DNA of 47,485 bases, taken from Planctomycetia bacterium (GTDB lineage Bacteria > Planctomycetota > Planctomycetia > Pirellulales > S012-138). This document shows, piece by piece, positions 7,386 through 15,682 of this stretch; positions within the stretch are counted from its first letter, which is position 1; each line of letters begins with the position of its first letter. The stretch is taken from assembly GCA_016177915.1 (NCBI GenBank), contig JACOUI010000118.1:1-47485 (forward strand), written 5' to 3'. The position numbers were made by a program, and so were the translations under genes. The notes under the pieces are model-generated. The model was not told where the DNA came from, did no database searches, and worked only from the letters and a program-made list of their open reading frames with translations.

Positions 7386-10300
7386 CTAGTTGATCTGCTC
7401 CAAGAGCGCGATCGGCAGCCGGCGGAGGGCGTGCGCGAGGGAGATCTTTCGCACCGGCCCGCCGTCGGCGTCCACGTCCTCGCACGTCAGGACGTTTCGA
7501 AAGCGAACTCCGCAGGCGTCCGGCGGCAGCACGACGGCCGTGTCCTGCCAAATTTCCGGTCCGCAGGGCGGCTGATCCGGCCGGGCAAGGAGCGCGGCCA
7601 CGAGGCGGGGGGCCACCACGACGACGCAGCGGCCGGGCGCCGTGCGAGCAAAGACGCAAACGTGCTTGCTTTTCTGCCCGGCCGCGTCAAGCGGGAGATA
7701 AGCGCCGGTGGTGAAGAGGCCGCTTTGCGCCCGGCGGTAGTTGAGCACTTGCCAGATGAGCCAGAGCTTGATGCGGCCGTCGGCCCGGGTGTCCAAAAGC
7801 TCGCGCACGAGCGCGTCGGGGTCGATTTCGCGATCGGAGCGCTCGCGAAGGGCATCTAGATACTCGCGCCGCCGTGCGAAATCGACCGGCCCCCGGTTGT
7901 CGGGATCGACGAGGCGGAAGTCCCAGAGATCGCCGCCCTGGTAGACGTCGGGCACGCCGGGGCAGGTCAGCTTCAGCAGCGTTTGCGAGAGGGAGTTCCA
8001 CAGGCCGATCTGTGCCACGTGCCAGGCCAGCGGCCTGAAATCGGCGAGGAAGGCGTTGCGGGGCGAGTCGTCGAGGACGGCGCGGACGAAGTCCTGGGCG
8101 GCGCGTTCGTAAGGCTCGTTGGGGCTGATCCAGCTCGTGTGGATTTTGGCTTCGCGCATGGCCTTGAGCATGTACTGGCAGAGGCGCTCGACGTACTGGT
8201 CGTAGGCCTTCGCGTCGAGCGGCTCCAGGGGCCACGTGCCGATCATGGTTTGGTAGAGGAGATACTCTTCGTTTCGGCTGGGGGCCAGGTCGCCGTCGAC
8301 GTCCCGCTTGCGGCGCTTGTTGACGCGCGTCCAGCGGAAGACGTGCGCTTTCCACAGGCCGGGCAGCTCGGAGAGCACGTTGATTCTAGCGCGGACGTCC
8401 TCGCCGCGTTTCGTGTCGTGCGTGGTGGTGGAGAGAAGTCCGTGGGGGGCCTGGGACTGGCGCTCTCGGTTGTGCTGATGGAAGGCGGCCAGGGTGGCGC
8501 CGAAGGCGGCCGGGTCGCCGCCGACCTCGTTGAGCGAGACGAGGCGGTTGTAGATGTAAAACGCCGTGTCCTCGACGCCCTTGGCCATCACGGGACCGGT
8601 GACCTGCTGGAACTTGCCGACGAACCGTCGCCGGGCGGCCTTGGCGTCGTCGCTGGCGCCGTCGGGGAAGCGCAGGAGCAGCACGTCGCGGACAAAGTCG
8701 AAGATCGAGCCGCTGGTGGCGGGGCTTTTGCGCTTGGCGCGGGCGACGGCCGTCTCGACGTACTGCCGGTCCCGGTCGGACGGTCCGGAGTCGTCGATGT
8801 AGGTGCGGTAGACGGGGAAGCAGGCGATGATTTCGCGGATGGCCTCGGTGAGGCTGTTGAGCGTGAAATCGCGCGAGGAGCGGTCCTGCTCGGAGATGCG
8901 GTCGAGCTGGTGGCCCAGCACGGTGACCTCGCTGGACATCGAGGCCTGCATGGTCTGCTTTTTACACTGATAGACGAGGTCGTGGAAGTCGGTCCGCCGC
9001 CGGATAAACCGCGCGTAGACGGCGTCGAGGGGCTTGGCGCCGGATGGGTCGACGAACAGACCGCCCAGCAGATTGAGGAACTCGTATCCGGTCGTGCCGT
9101 GGACCGGCCAGTCCTTGGGAATGCGCTCTCCGCGCCCGAGGATCTTCTCGACGACGACGTAAAGCGGCCGGGTGAGCGGTGAGGCGGGGTCGCCCAGGCG
9201 CTGCGCGTGCCACAGCGATTGCACGGCCGTCTCGATTTCCGAAGCGGCGGCGGTCGCGCCGTCGGTGCTCGAATCGCCGCCGGGGGGAGACGCGGCGGCG
9301 TGAACGTGATTGCCCAGAAGAACGCGGCGCGCGAGCTGCCCGACGCGCGCCTCTTGCAGCCGGACGAGGTATCGGGCCGGGTCGAACAGTCCGTCGGGAT
9401 GGTCGATGCGCAGTCCGTCGACGCAGCCCGTCTCCACGAGGCGGAGGATGAGTTTGTGCGTTCGGGCGAAGACGTCGGCGTGCTCCATGCAGATGGCCGC
9501 CATTTCGTTGACGTCGAAAAAGCGGCGGTAGTTGATCTCGTCGGCGGCGACGCGCCAGTAGGCCAGCCGGTAGGCCTGGTCCAGCAGCAGACGATCCAGC
9601 AGGTCGAAGCTGCGCACGTCGCCCGGCGTGCCGTTGAAGATGCGCACGTTCTCCAAAATAAAATCGCGCACGGCCGGCGCGGCGGCACAGAGCTCGTTCA
9701 ACCGGCGCTTGATGACTTCCACTTCCCGGCGGCGCTCGGCGATCTTCTGCGGGTCGGTCTCGGTGCGCGGCGGAAGGTGGCCGATGGCCGTCAAGATGCT
9801 CTGGTATTCCAGGACGTGCGGGTTCTCCGCCCCCAATGGCTCGACGAGCCGGTCGAGGCGGTGGCCGAGGACGGCGGCGGCGGGACGGGGGGCAATGGGA
9901 AACTGCCGCTCGCGGTAGCGGACGGCGAATGAGCCGTTCTCGAAGCAGAGCTTCAGCTCGCCCGACTCGAGGACCTTGCCGAACTGGTCGCCCAGGACGG
10001 GCAGCAGGACCTTGTAGGCCAGGTCGGGCTTGAGGGGCTGCCAGTCGATGTCGAAGAAGGCGGCATAGGCGGAGCTGGGTCCGTTTTCCAGGACGTCCAT
10101 CCACCAGGCGTTGTCACAGGAGGCGACGCCCATGTGGTTGGGAACGACATCGAGGAGCTGTCCCAGGCCGTGCTCGTGCAAAGCAGTGACGAGCGCTTCG
10201 TAGTCGGCCGGCGAACCCAGCTCAGGATGGAGCGAGTCGTGATCGACGACGTCGTAGCCGTGCGAGGTGCCGGCCTGGGCGCGGAGGTAGGGCGAGGCGT

Positions 10301-10526
10301 AGGCGTGCGTGACGCCGAGGGCGGCGAGGTAGGGCACGATCTGGTGGGCCTGGGAAAACGTGAAGGCCGAGTTGAATTGCAGGCGGTACGTGGCGCCCGG
10401 CAGAGCGCGGGATTCGACTTCGCGCGCCATGGCGACGAGGACGTCCGCGGCGACGGCTTGGACGTCCGGTTGCGACGCGGGCGCGGCGGAATCTGCCGCA
10501 CGATTGGCAAGCATGGAGTCGTTCAT
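7386..10526 (-). CDS. treY: Malto-oligosyltrehalose synthase
   Basis: 1046 residues. A GH13 enzyme that isomerises the reducing-end alpha-1,4 bond of maltodextrins to alpha,alpha-1,1, the first step of the TreY/TreZ route to trehalose. Early motifs: GATYRLQFNSAFTFSQAHQI, YLAALGVTHAYASPYLRAQA, then GTSHGYDVVDH. Catalytic-core motifs: DVVPNHMG, GLRIDHPDGLFDP (nucleophile Asp region), VVEKILGRGERIP (acid/base Glu), and STTTHDTKRGEDVRAR (transition-state Asp). It is longer than many bacterial TreY proteins, mainly through insertions between these motifs. Start MNDSML at 10526, overlapping the treZ stop as ATGA, so translation is coupled. Confidence 0.95.
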   Translation of the reverse strand: MNDSMLANRAADSAAPASQPDVQAVAADVLVAMAREVESRALPGATYRLQFNSAFTFSQAHQIVPYLAALGVTHAYASPYLRAQAGTSHGYDVVDHDSLHPELGSPADYEALVTALHEHGLGQLLDVVPNHMGVASCDNAWWMDVLENGPSSAYAAFFDIDWQPLKPDLAYKVLLPVLGDQFGKVLESGELKLCFENGSFAVRYRERQFPIAPRPAAAVLGHRLDRLVEPLGAENPHVLEYQSILTAIGHLPPRTETDPQKIAERRREVEVIKRRLNELCAAAPAVRDFILENVRIFNGTPGDVRSFDLLDRLLLDQAYRLAYWRVAADEINYRRFFDVNEMAAICMEHADVFARTHKLILRLVETGCVDGLRIDHPDGLFDPARYLVRLQEARVGQLARRVLLGNHVHAAASPPGGDSSTDGATAAASEIETAVQSLWHAQRLGDPASPLTRPLYVVVEKILGRGERIPKDWPVHGTTGYEFLNLLGGLFVDPSGAKPLDAVYARFIRRRTDFHDLVYQCKKQTMQASMSSEVTVLGHQLDRISEQDRSSRDFTLNSLTEAIREIIACFPVYRTYIDDSGPSDRDRQYVETAVARAKRKSPATSGSIFDFVRDVLLLRFPDGASDDAKAARRRFVGKFQQVTGPVMAKGVEDTAFYIYNRLVSLNEVGGDPAAFGATLAAFHQHNRERQSQAPHGLLSTTTHDTKRGEDVRARINVLSELPGLWKAHVFRWTRVNKRRKRDVDGDLAPSRNEEYLLYQTMIGTWPLEPLDAKAYDQYVERLCQYMLKAMREAKIHTSWISPNEPYERAAQDFVRAVLDDSPRNAFLADFRPLAWHVAQIGLWNSLSQTLLKLTCPGVPDVYQGGDLWDFRLVDPDNRGPVDFARRREYLDALRERSDREIDPDALVRELLDTRADGRIKLWLIWQVLNYRRAQSGLFTTGAYLPLDAAGQKSKHVCVFARTAPGRCVVVVAPRLVAALLARPDQPPCGPEIWQDTAVVLPPDACGVRFRNVLTCEDVDADGGPVRKISLAHALRRLPIALLEQIN

Positions 10527-12430
10527 GGAATCCTCCACGCGGCCGGTCCAAAGATTTGAAACTCGCAGGGCGCCAGCTCTGCGTGGTTTTCGCCGTGGCG
10601 GCTGCCGCCGTAACGCGGCCATTCGGAGCTCAGGAGCAGCGCCGTGGGTGCATCGGGCGGGCGAAAGGCGACGGGCGCATGGCCGAGGTTGAAATACGCC
10701 ACGAGAAGTTCGCCGGAGCTCAGGCCGCGCTGCAGTTCCAGAACGCCCCCTTGCTCGCCGTCGGTAGGCCGGCCTTTCCAGGCCGTCGTTTCCGTGACGG
10801 CCCGGAAGGGCCGTCCTACGGAAGCCGTCGGCAGCCGGGCGCGGCGATGGACGAAGTCGCTTAGCACCGGCCAGCGCTTGCGCGCCGCCAGCAAATCGAC
10901 GTAGAGACGGCGCAGCCCGGAGCGCGCAGGATCGTCGGACCAGGACCAAGACAGCTTTGCGGACTGAAAAGTGGCCGGGTCCTGTGGGTCGGGGATTTCG
11001 CCCTGCCAGCCGAACGCGGCAAACTCGGTCCGGCGCCCGTCGCGCGTCCGCTGGGCCACCTGCGGGTCAAGATAGGAGCAGAAGAACGGGAACGGCCGCG
11101 TCTCGCCGTACTCTTCGCCCATGAAGACGAGGGGCAAGTGCGGCGCCAAAAGCAGCAGGCCGGCGGCCAGTCGCTGCGGGGCCACGCGGAGCAGCGATCC
11201 GAAGCGATCGCCGAGCGCGCGGTTGCCGACCTGGTCGTGGTTCTGGACGGCGACGACGAAGCGATCGCCGGGATGGTTTCCGGCCGGGGCGCCGTGGCGC
11301 CGATCGCGAAAGGGGCTGTAGCAGCCGTCGTAGACGAACGTTGCGTTCAGCGCCTTGGCGAGCTGCTCCGCCTCACCGAAATCGGCGTAGTAGCCGTTGC
11401 GCTCGCCGGTCAGGAGTGTATGCACGCAATGGTGGAGGTCGTCGCTCCACTGGGCGTCGAGTCCATAGCCGCCGCGCTCCGGCGGATCGAGCAGGCGGAC
11501 GTCGTTCAGGTTGCTTTCGGCGATGACGTGGACCGGCCGGCCGAGGCGTTGCGCCTCGTCGCCGGCGGCTTCCTTGATTTCCGCCAGAATGTGCCGGGGG
11601 CTGAAGTCGTAGATGGCGTGGACCGCGTCGAGCCTCAGGCCGTCGATGCGGAAATCGCGGACCCACTGGCGGACGTTTTCCAGGACGAACTGGCGCACGA
11701 AGTCGCAGCCCCGATCGTCGAAGTTGAGGGCCGCCCCCCAGGGCGTGCGATAGCGATCGGTGAAGTACGGCCCAAACTCCGCCAGGTAGTTTCCCTCCGG
11801 GCCGAGGTGGTTGTAGACCACGTCGAGGATCACGGCCAGGCCGGCCCGGTGGCACGCGGCGACCAGGCGCTGCAACGCCCGCGGTCCGCCATAGCTTTCT
11901 TGCACGGCGAACGGGTGCACGCCGTCGTAGCCCCAGCTTCGCTCGCCGGGAAACTGCGCGACGGGCATGAACTCGACGGCCGTGACGCCCAGTTCGCGGA
12001 GCGACGCCAGGCGCGGGACGATCGCGTCGAAGGTGCCTTGCGGCGTGAAGGCGCCGACGTGCAGCTCGTAGATCGCGAGTTCCGCTCGGGCGATCCCGCT
12101 CCAACCCCCTTCGTCCCAATCGAACGCTGCCGGATGAAAGACGGCGGAGGGGCGGTGGACGCCGTCGGGCTGCCAGCGCGAGGCGGGATCGGGCCGGGGC
12201 GGCCCGCCATCCAGCCGGTAGGCGTAGCGCCGACCCTCGGCAATCGCCTCGCGCGTGCAGGTAAACCAGCCGCGCTCGAGTCGCTCCATCGCCGAGTCGC
12301 GCGCGCCGCCCTCGGAATCGTACAAGACGAGATCGACGCGCTTGGCGTGCGGCGCCCAGACGCGCCAACACGCGCTCCCCGTTCCAACGGCCAAAGCGCC
12401 GACCGGTGATGGACGCTCACGGTTGCTCAT
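10523..12430 (-). CDS. treZ: Malto-oligosyltrehalose trehalohydrolase
   Basis: 635 residues. It cleaves trehalose from the maltooligosyl-trehalose made by TreY. An N-terminal beta-sandwich (GTGSACWRVWAPHAKRVDLV) precedes a GH13 barrel with DVVYNHLGPEGNY (about 203-215), nucleophile Asp268 in GLRLDAVHAI, acid/base Glu305 in VIAESNLND, and the NHDQVGNRALGDR motif. Residues 538-556 (SVGRPFRAVTETTAWKGRPT region) are translated from an inserted inverted repeat and interrupt the C-terminal beta domain. ATG 12430 is preferred to GTG 12439. The gene starts 33 bases after treT. Confidence 0.95.
   Translation of the reverse strand: MSNRERPSPVGALAVGTGSACWRVWAPHAKRVDLVLYDSEGGARDSAMERLERGWFTCTREAIAEGRRYAYRLDGGPPRPDPASRWQPDGVHRPSAVFHPAAFDWDEGGWSGIARAELAIYELHVGAFTPQGTFDAIVPRLASLRELGVTAVEFMPVAQFPGERSWGYDGVHPFAVQESYGGPRALQRLVAACHRAGLAVILDVVYNHLGPEGNYLAEFGPYFTDRYRTPWGAALNFDDRGCDFVRQFVLENVRQWVRDFRIDGLRLDAVHAIYDFSPRHILAEIKEAAGDEAQRLGRPVHVIAESNLNDVRLLDPPERGGYGLDAQWSDDLHHCVHTLLTGERNGYYADFGEAEQLAKALNATFVYDGCYSPFRDRRHGAPAGNHPGDRFVVAVQNHDQVGNRALGDRFGSLLRVAPQRLAAGLLLLAPHLPLVFMGEEYGETRPFPFFCSYLDPQVAQRTRDGRRTEFAAFGWQGEIPDPQDPATFQSAKLSWSWSDDPARSGLRRLYVDLLAARKRWPVLSDFVHRRARLPTASVGRPFRAVTETTAWKGRPTDGEQGGVLELQRGLSSGELLVAYFNLGHAPVAFRPPDAPTALLLSSEWPRYGGSRHGENHAELAPCEFQIFGPAAWRIP
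10764..10819. repeat. Inverted repeat inserted in frame in treZ
   Basis: Two arms related to GTAGGnCGGCCnTTCCnGGCCGTC face each other around a short centre (about GTTTCC). The unit is 56 bases long and ends in CCTAC. It is read through in frame and adds about 19 residues to TreZ. This is the style of mobile palindromic units that spread between and within genes in planctomycetes. Confidence 0.65.
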
Positions 12431-12463
12431 AGCCGCCACGTTCGCAAGCGCGTGCGCTGCAAG

Positions 12464-13693
12464 TCAAACCACCAGCGTCTCCATGCCGGGATGGTCCAGG
12501 TACAACAGGACTTTCAAATAATCGCGGAGGTGCCGAACGAGGAGGAAGTGTTCCTTGACGAACTCGTGGCCGATTTTTCCCATCCGCTGGCGCTTGTCGG
12601 CGTAGCGGAGCAGGTAGCGGACGCGATAGGCGGCGCCGGCCGGCGAGTAGACGAGAAACCCGGTCTGATAATCGTGGATCTGCAGGGCGATGCCGCCGGT
12701 GGCGCCGCCGATGACGGGTTTGCCCTTCCAGAGCGCCTCGGTGACGGTGAGGCCGAAGCCCTCGCGAAGCGACTTTTGCAGGATGATCGTCGCCGACCGC
12801 TGCAGGGCGTTGATCGTGCGGTGGGCGTCGGGCGGCAAGAGGAGCACCTTCAGGTCCTTTTCGCTGCCGGCCCGTTCCATCACTTCCTTCAGGACCTCGG
12901 CGCCTTCGGGGTCGTCGTCGGCGGAGCCGCCGGCCAACACGAGCTGCAGCTCCGGGTAGTAGGGCTTGAGGAGGCGAAAGGCGTCGATCACGCCGAGGGG
13001 GTCCTTGAAGCGGTCGAAGCGGGAAACCTGCAACAGCAACGGGCGATCGGCGTCGATGCCGTGCCGGCCCAGCGTTTCCAGGCGCTCCGCCTCCGGGATG
13101 GGGCAGTTCTTGTCCGACAGCGGATCGATCGAGGGCGGGATGATGAACATCGGCCGCGGCAACGGCCGGGCAAAGGCCGCCATCGAGAAAATCGTGGCGT
13201 CGTACATCGGCACGGCCTTTTCGAGGTACTTCCAGACGGCGCGATTGGGGCGGGCGGCGTCGATGTGACAGCGCCACACCCAGCGCTTGACCCGCCCCTT
13301 GGGAGTGAAATGCGGCAGGTAGCCGGGCTGCGGATCGTGGACGAACACGGCGTCGGCCTCGAGATTGAGGCGCTCGGCGTTCTGGCGGTTGACCTCGTTG
13401 TGCAGCTCGAAGTCCCCGCGCTTGAGGTTGACCGGGAGCCCTTGGATGGCGTTGTGGAACGATTTGGTGACGCGGTAAAAATCGGGCGGGCCGGCGATGA
13501 CCTCCCAGCGGGTTTCCAGGCCCAGCTCGTTGAAGAGGGGGACCATCCAGCCGAGGATTTCGGCGACGCCGCCGCCGGTGCGGGTGGAGTTGACGTGGAC
13601 GATGCGCTTTCCCGCCACGCGCTCGGCGAGGTGCCGCAGGCGGCGGACTTCCTGGTGCCCCACGACTTCTTCGTATCGATCGAGCAGACCCAT
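12464..13693 (-). CDS. treT: Trehalose synthase, TreT-type GT4 glycosyltransferase
   Basis: 409 residues, the usual TreT length. TreT transfers glucose from a nucleotide sugar (ADP/UDP-glucose) to glucose, giving trehalose directly. Motifs: IVHVNSTRTGGGVAEILGWM (acceptor domain), VFVHDPQPGYLPHF, VWRCHIDAARPN, QVSRFDRFKDPLGVIDAF (start of the donor-binding Rossmann fold), and SLREGFGLTVTEALWKGKPV (GT-B E-x7-E motif). Start MGLLDRYEEVVGHQEV at ATG 13693, three bases after the DUF5752 stop. As second gene of a four-gene trehalose operon it gives a TreY/TreZ-independent route. Confidence 0.92.
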   Translation of the reverse strand: MGLLDRYEEVVGHQEVRRLRHLAERVAGKRIVHVNSTRTGGGVAEILGWMVPLFNELGLETRWEVIAGPPDFYRVTKSFHNAIQGLPVNLKRGDFELHNEVNRQNAERLNLEADAVFVHDPQPGYLPHFTPKGRVKRWVWRCHIDAARPNRAVWKYLEKAVPMYDATIFSMAAFARPLPRPMFIIPPSIDPLSDKNCPIPEAERLETLGRHGIDADRPLLLQVSRFDRFKDPLGVIDAFRLLKPYYPELQLVLAGGSADDDPEGAEVLKEVMERAGSEKDLKVLLLPPDAHRTINALQRSATIILQKSLREGFGLTVTEALWKGKPVIGGATGGIALQIHDYQTGFLVYSPAGAAYRVRYLLRYADKRQRMGKIGHEFVKEHFLLVRHLRDYLKVLLYLDHPGMETLVV

Positions 13694-13695
13694 AG

Positions 13696-14370
13696 TCACC
13701 CCGAAACGGCGGCCTGCGACTCCGGCAAGTGCTGCCGAAAAATCGCCATGTACTCGTGACGCAACTGCGTGAGGTTGCGGAAATAGAAATCGACGGAGCG
13801 CCACTGGCGGACCATCTCCGGCTTGGCGCCCGCCACTTCGAGCCAGCTCGAGAAATCGTCGCTCTTCCCGTCGCCGCGCCAGTGGGCCTCGTGGACGTGA
13901 TAGAAGAGCGAGCGGAGCGAGATGCGCGGGAAGGCCTCGGCCAGGGCGGCGGGCGTCGTAAAACGCTCGTCGCTGTCGTAGGCGATGACGCGGGACTGGA
14001 CGAGGTGCAGCTCGCGACCGGGGCGGCACCAGGGGACGCGCTCGATGGTCCAGAGCCGGTCCTCGACGGCATCGACGATGGTCGCCCGCACCGCAGCCAA
14101 GCCGCCGCTCTGGTAGGGATCGAGGAGCCCCAATTGCTCGGCAAGGACCTGGTCGCCCAGGCCCTCCCAGCACCACCGCGCCAGGTCGTTGGGGAATTCA
14201 TTCAGCTCGAAATGATCGTCCAAAACGCAGCGCACGAGGTGGTGCTCGAGGACGGGATCGGGGACCGTGCGCATCGCCTCCAGAAGCTCCCGCAGGTTGG
14301 AGCAATACTTGCCCAGCGCGAAGCGCGTCAGGCCGCAGTCGAAGAGCACGAACGGCGGATAAGATTCCAT
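13696..14370 (-). CDS. DUF5752 family protein of the trehalose operon
   Basis: 224 residues from ATG 14370 (MESYPPFVLFDCGLTRFALG), preceded by AGGA. The sequence matches what I know of DUF5752, a helical family often encoded beside TreT-like glycosyltransferases: GKYCSNLRELLEAMRTVPDP, HHLVRCVLDDHFELNEFPND, and SLRSLFYHVHEAHWRGDGKS with conserved His and Asp residues. Biochemical role unknown; the tight linkage (3 bases) to treT suggests regulation or assistance of trehalose synthesis. Confidence 0.8.
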   Translation of the reverse strand: MESYPPFVLFDCGLTRFALGKYCSNLRELLEAMRTVPDPVLEHHLVRCVLDDHFELNEFPNDLARWCWEGLGDQVLAEQLGLLDPYQSGGLAAVRATIVDAVEDRLWTIERVPWCRPGRELHLVQSRVIAYDSDERFTTPAALAEAFPRISLRSLFYHVHEAHWRGDGKSDDFSSWLEVAGAKPEMVRQWRSVDFYFRNLTQLRHEYMAIFRQHLPESQAAVSG

Positions 14371-14707
14371 CGAGAATCCTCGCTGCGCGACGATGCGGAC
14401 GTTGGACACTCGTTCCGGCAGGGTCGTTCCGCCCTTCTCGGCGGTTGCGTGTCGATAAGCCGGGCCGGCGCCAACGGCGCCCCGTGCCCTCGCAAGCGCG
14501 GCAACCTGCGGTTGCCGTCGAGTCATCGATCGTGACGGAACCGCGGCCGAGCGGACTCGGCGAAGCCGCCCTAGGGGGTGGCCCCAGGGGGCAAGGCTGT
14601 GGAGGCTGATCTTCCCAAGGCGCGCGGAATGTGCAGGGAAATTCGTATACGACGCGCCCAGCCGAGTCAACCCCCGACCGGATCCAACTCGGGTCCAACG
14701 GAGTTGA
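14371..14707. other. Intergenic interval upstream of trehalose operon
   Basis: About 340 bases with no convincing gene. It must carry the promoter of the DUF5752-treT-treZ-treY operon. A small hairpin CAACTC/GAGTTG (14685-14706) directly follows the ATP-grasp stop and could mark its transcript end. No other clear signal is seen. Confidence 0.5.
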
Positions 14708-15610
14708 CTACGCGGTCAAGAGCGACACCAGCTCCTCCGTCAGCCGCAGGCCGGAGCGCGACTCGAAGCCGAGGAACATCGGGCTGGGGTTGGCTTCCAG
14801 GAAAACGTATTGCCCGTCGAAGGTGCGGCGGAAATCGATGCCCGTCCAAACGAGATCGAGCGCGCGGGCGATGCGCAGCGAGGCTACGGCCACGTCGGGC
14901 GGCAAATCGATGGGCACGATTTGCGGCGCCGGGTCGTTGCGGAAGTCGAGCGTGGCCGCGCGCACTTCGCAGGCCAGCACGCGCTCGCCCGCCACGAACA
15001 CGCGCACGTCGACCCCCTCGATTTCCTCCTGGATCGTCACCGGGGCCAGGCAGAGATTGCGCAGGTTTTCGTCCGTGAGATGTTCTGCGCGCACGCGCTC
15101 CGTGAAAGCGCCGCCTTGCACGGGCTTGAAGATGCAGCACGGATTGCGCGCCACGAACTTGCGCACGGAATCCGGATCGTTGCCGACGAGTGTATTGGGA
15201 ACTGGAATTCCCAGCCCTGCGACGATGGCCAGGGCGGTGGGCTTGGTCTGATGCAGTTGGAACGCGCGCCAGCCGTTGACCCAGCGGGCCGGCAGGCGCA
15301 GAAGGAAGGATTCGAAGAGCGATCGCGCGTCGTTGTTGGCGATCATCGATTGCTCGGGGTCGGGAAGGCGGATGCTTCCCACGCCTGCGTAGCTTCGCCA
15401 GTAAACGCTGTGAATCTGGGCAAAATCTAGCGACAGGCCCGTGGGAAACCGCAGGCGCCCATCGCCGGTGGCTGGATCGAGCGCAATTTGAAGTTGGGCA
15501 GGGAATTGCGTACTATCGAGGAACTCGACGGGCCGGCCGCGCGTCAAAATAGTGTCGCGCACGTGTCGCGCATGCTCGTCAGCGTCGTTTCCAAGGATAA
15601 GAATTGTCAT
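14708..15610 (-). CDS. ATP-grasp ligase, candidate graspetide (omega-ester) macrocyclase
   Basis: 300 residues, RimK/MvdD-like ATP-grasp. The N-terminal part carries a pre-ATP-grasp domain (VYWRSYAGVG, then RWVNGWRAFQLHQTKPTALA and GLGIPVPNTLVGND, as in MvdC/MvdD-type enzymes). ATP and metal ligands are visible: Lys162 in CIFKPVQGG, the QEEIEGVDVRVFVAG hinge (194-208), Asp259 in WTGIDFRRT, and Glu272/Asn274 in FLEANPSP. Such enzymes activate Glu/Asp side chains as acyl-phosphates and join them to Thr/Ser (ester) or Lys (amide). It is divergent, 72 bases away, from a protein with eight TTxxxxEE motifs, which is the expected substrate. ATG 15610 has GAGG upstream. It could instead be a RimK-like glutamate ligase, but the neighbour argues otherwise. 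Confidence 0.85.
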   Translation of the reverse strand: MTILILGNDADEHARHVRDTILTRGRPVEFLDSTQFPAQLQIALDPATGDGRLRFPTGLSLDFAQIHSVYWRSYAGVGSIRLPDPEQSMIANNDARSLFESFLLRLPARWVNGWRAFQLHQTKPTALAIVAGLGIPVPNTLVGNDPDSVRKFVARNPCCIFKPVQGGAFTERVRAEHLTDENLRNLCLAPVTIQEEIEGVDVRVFVAGERVLACEVRAATLDFRNDPAPQIVPIDLPPDVAVASLRIARALDLVWTGIDFRRTFDGQYVFLEANPSPMFLGFESRSGLRLTEELVSLLTA

Positions 15611-15682
15611 TGCCAGACCTCGCTGTCGAGCGGCCGGGCCCTACCCAGCTCACTCGTGCAGCTCATCAAGGAGGAAAATGCC
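15611..15682. promoter_or_regulatory. Shared divergent control region of the graspetide pair
   Basis: Only 72 bases separate the ATP-grasp and precursor start codons. They hold a strong AAGGAGG for the precursor and GAGG for the ligase. No clear -35/-10 pair can be read, so promoters may extend into the coding ends. The divergent layout implies co-regulation. Confidence 0.45.

Noticed and set aside
7983-9182. 399-codon plus-strand open frame opposite treY, and a similar one at 11138-12409 opposite treZ
   Set aside because: Antisense shadows; conserved enzyme motifs are on the minus strand.
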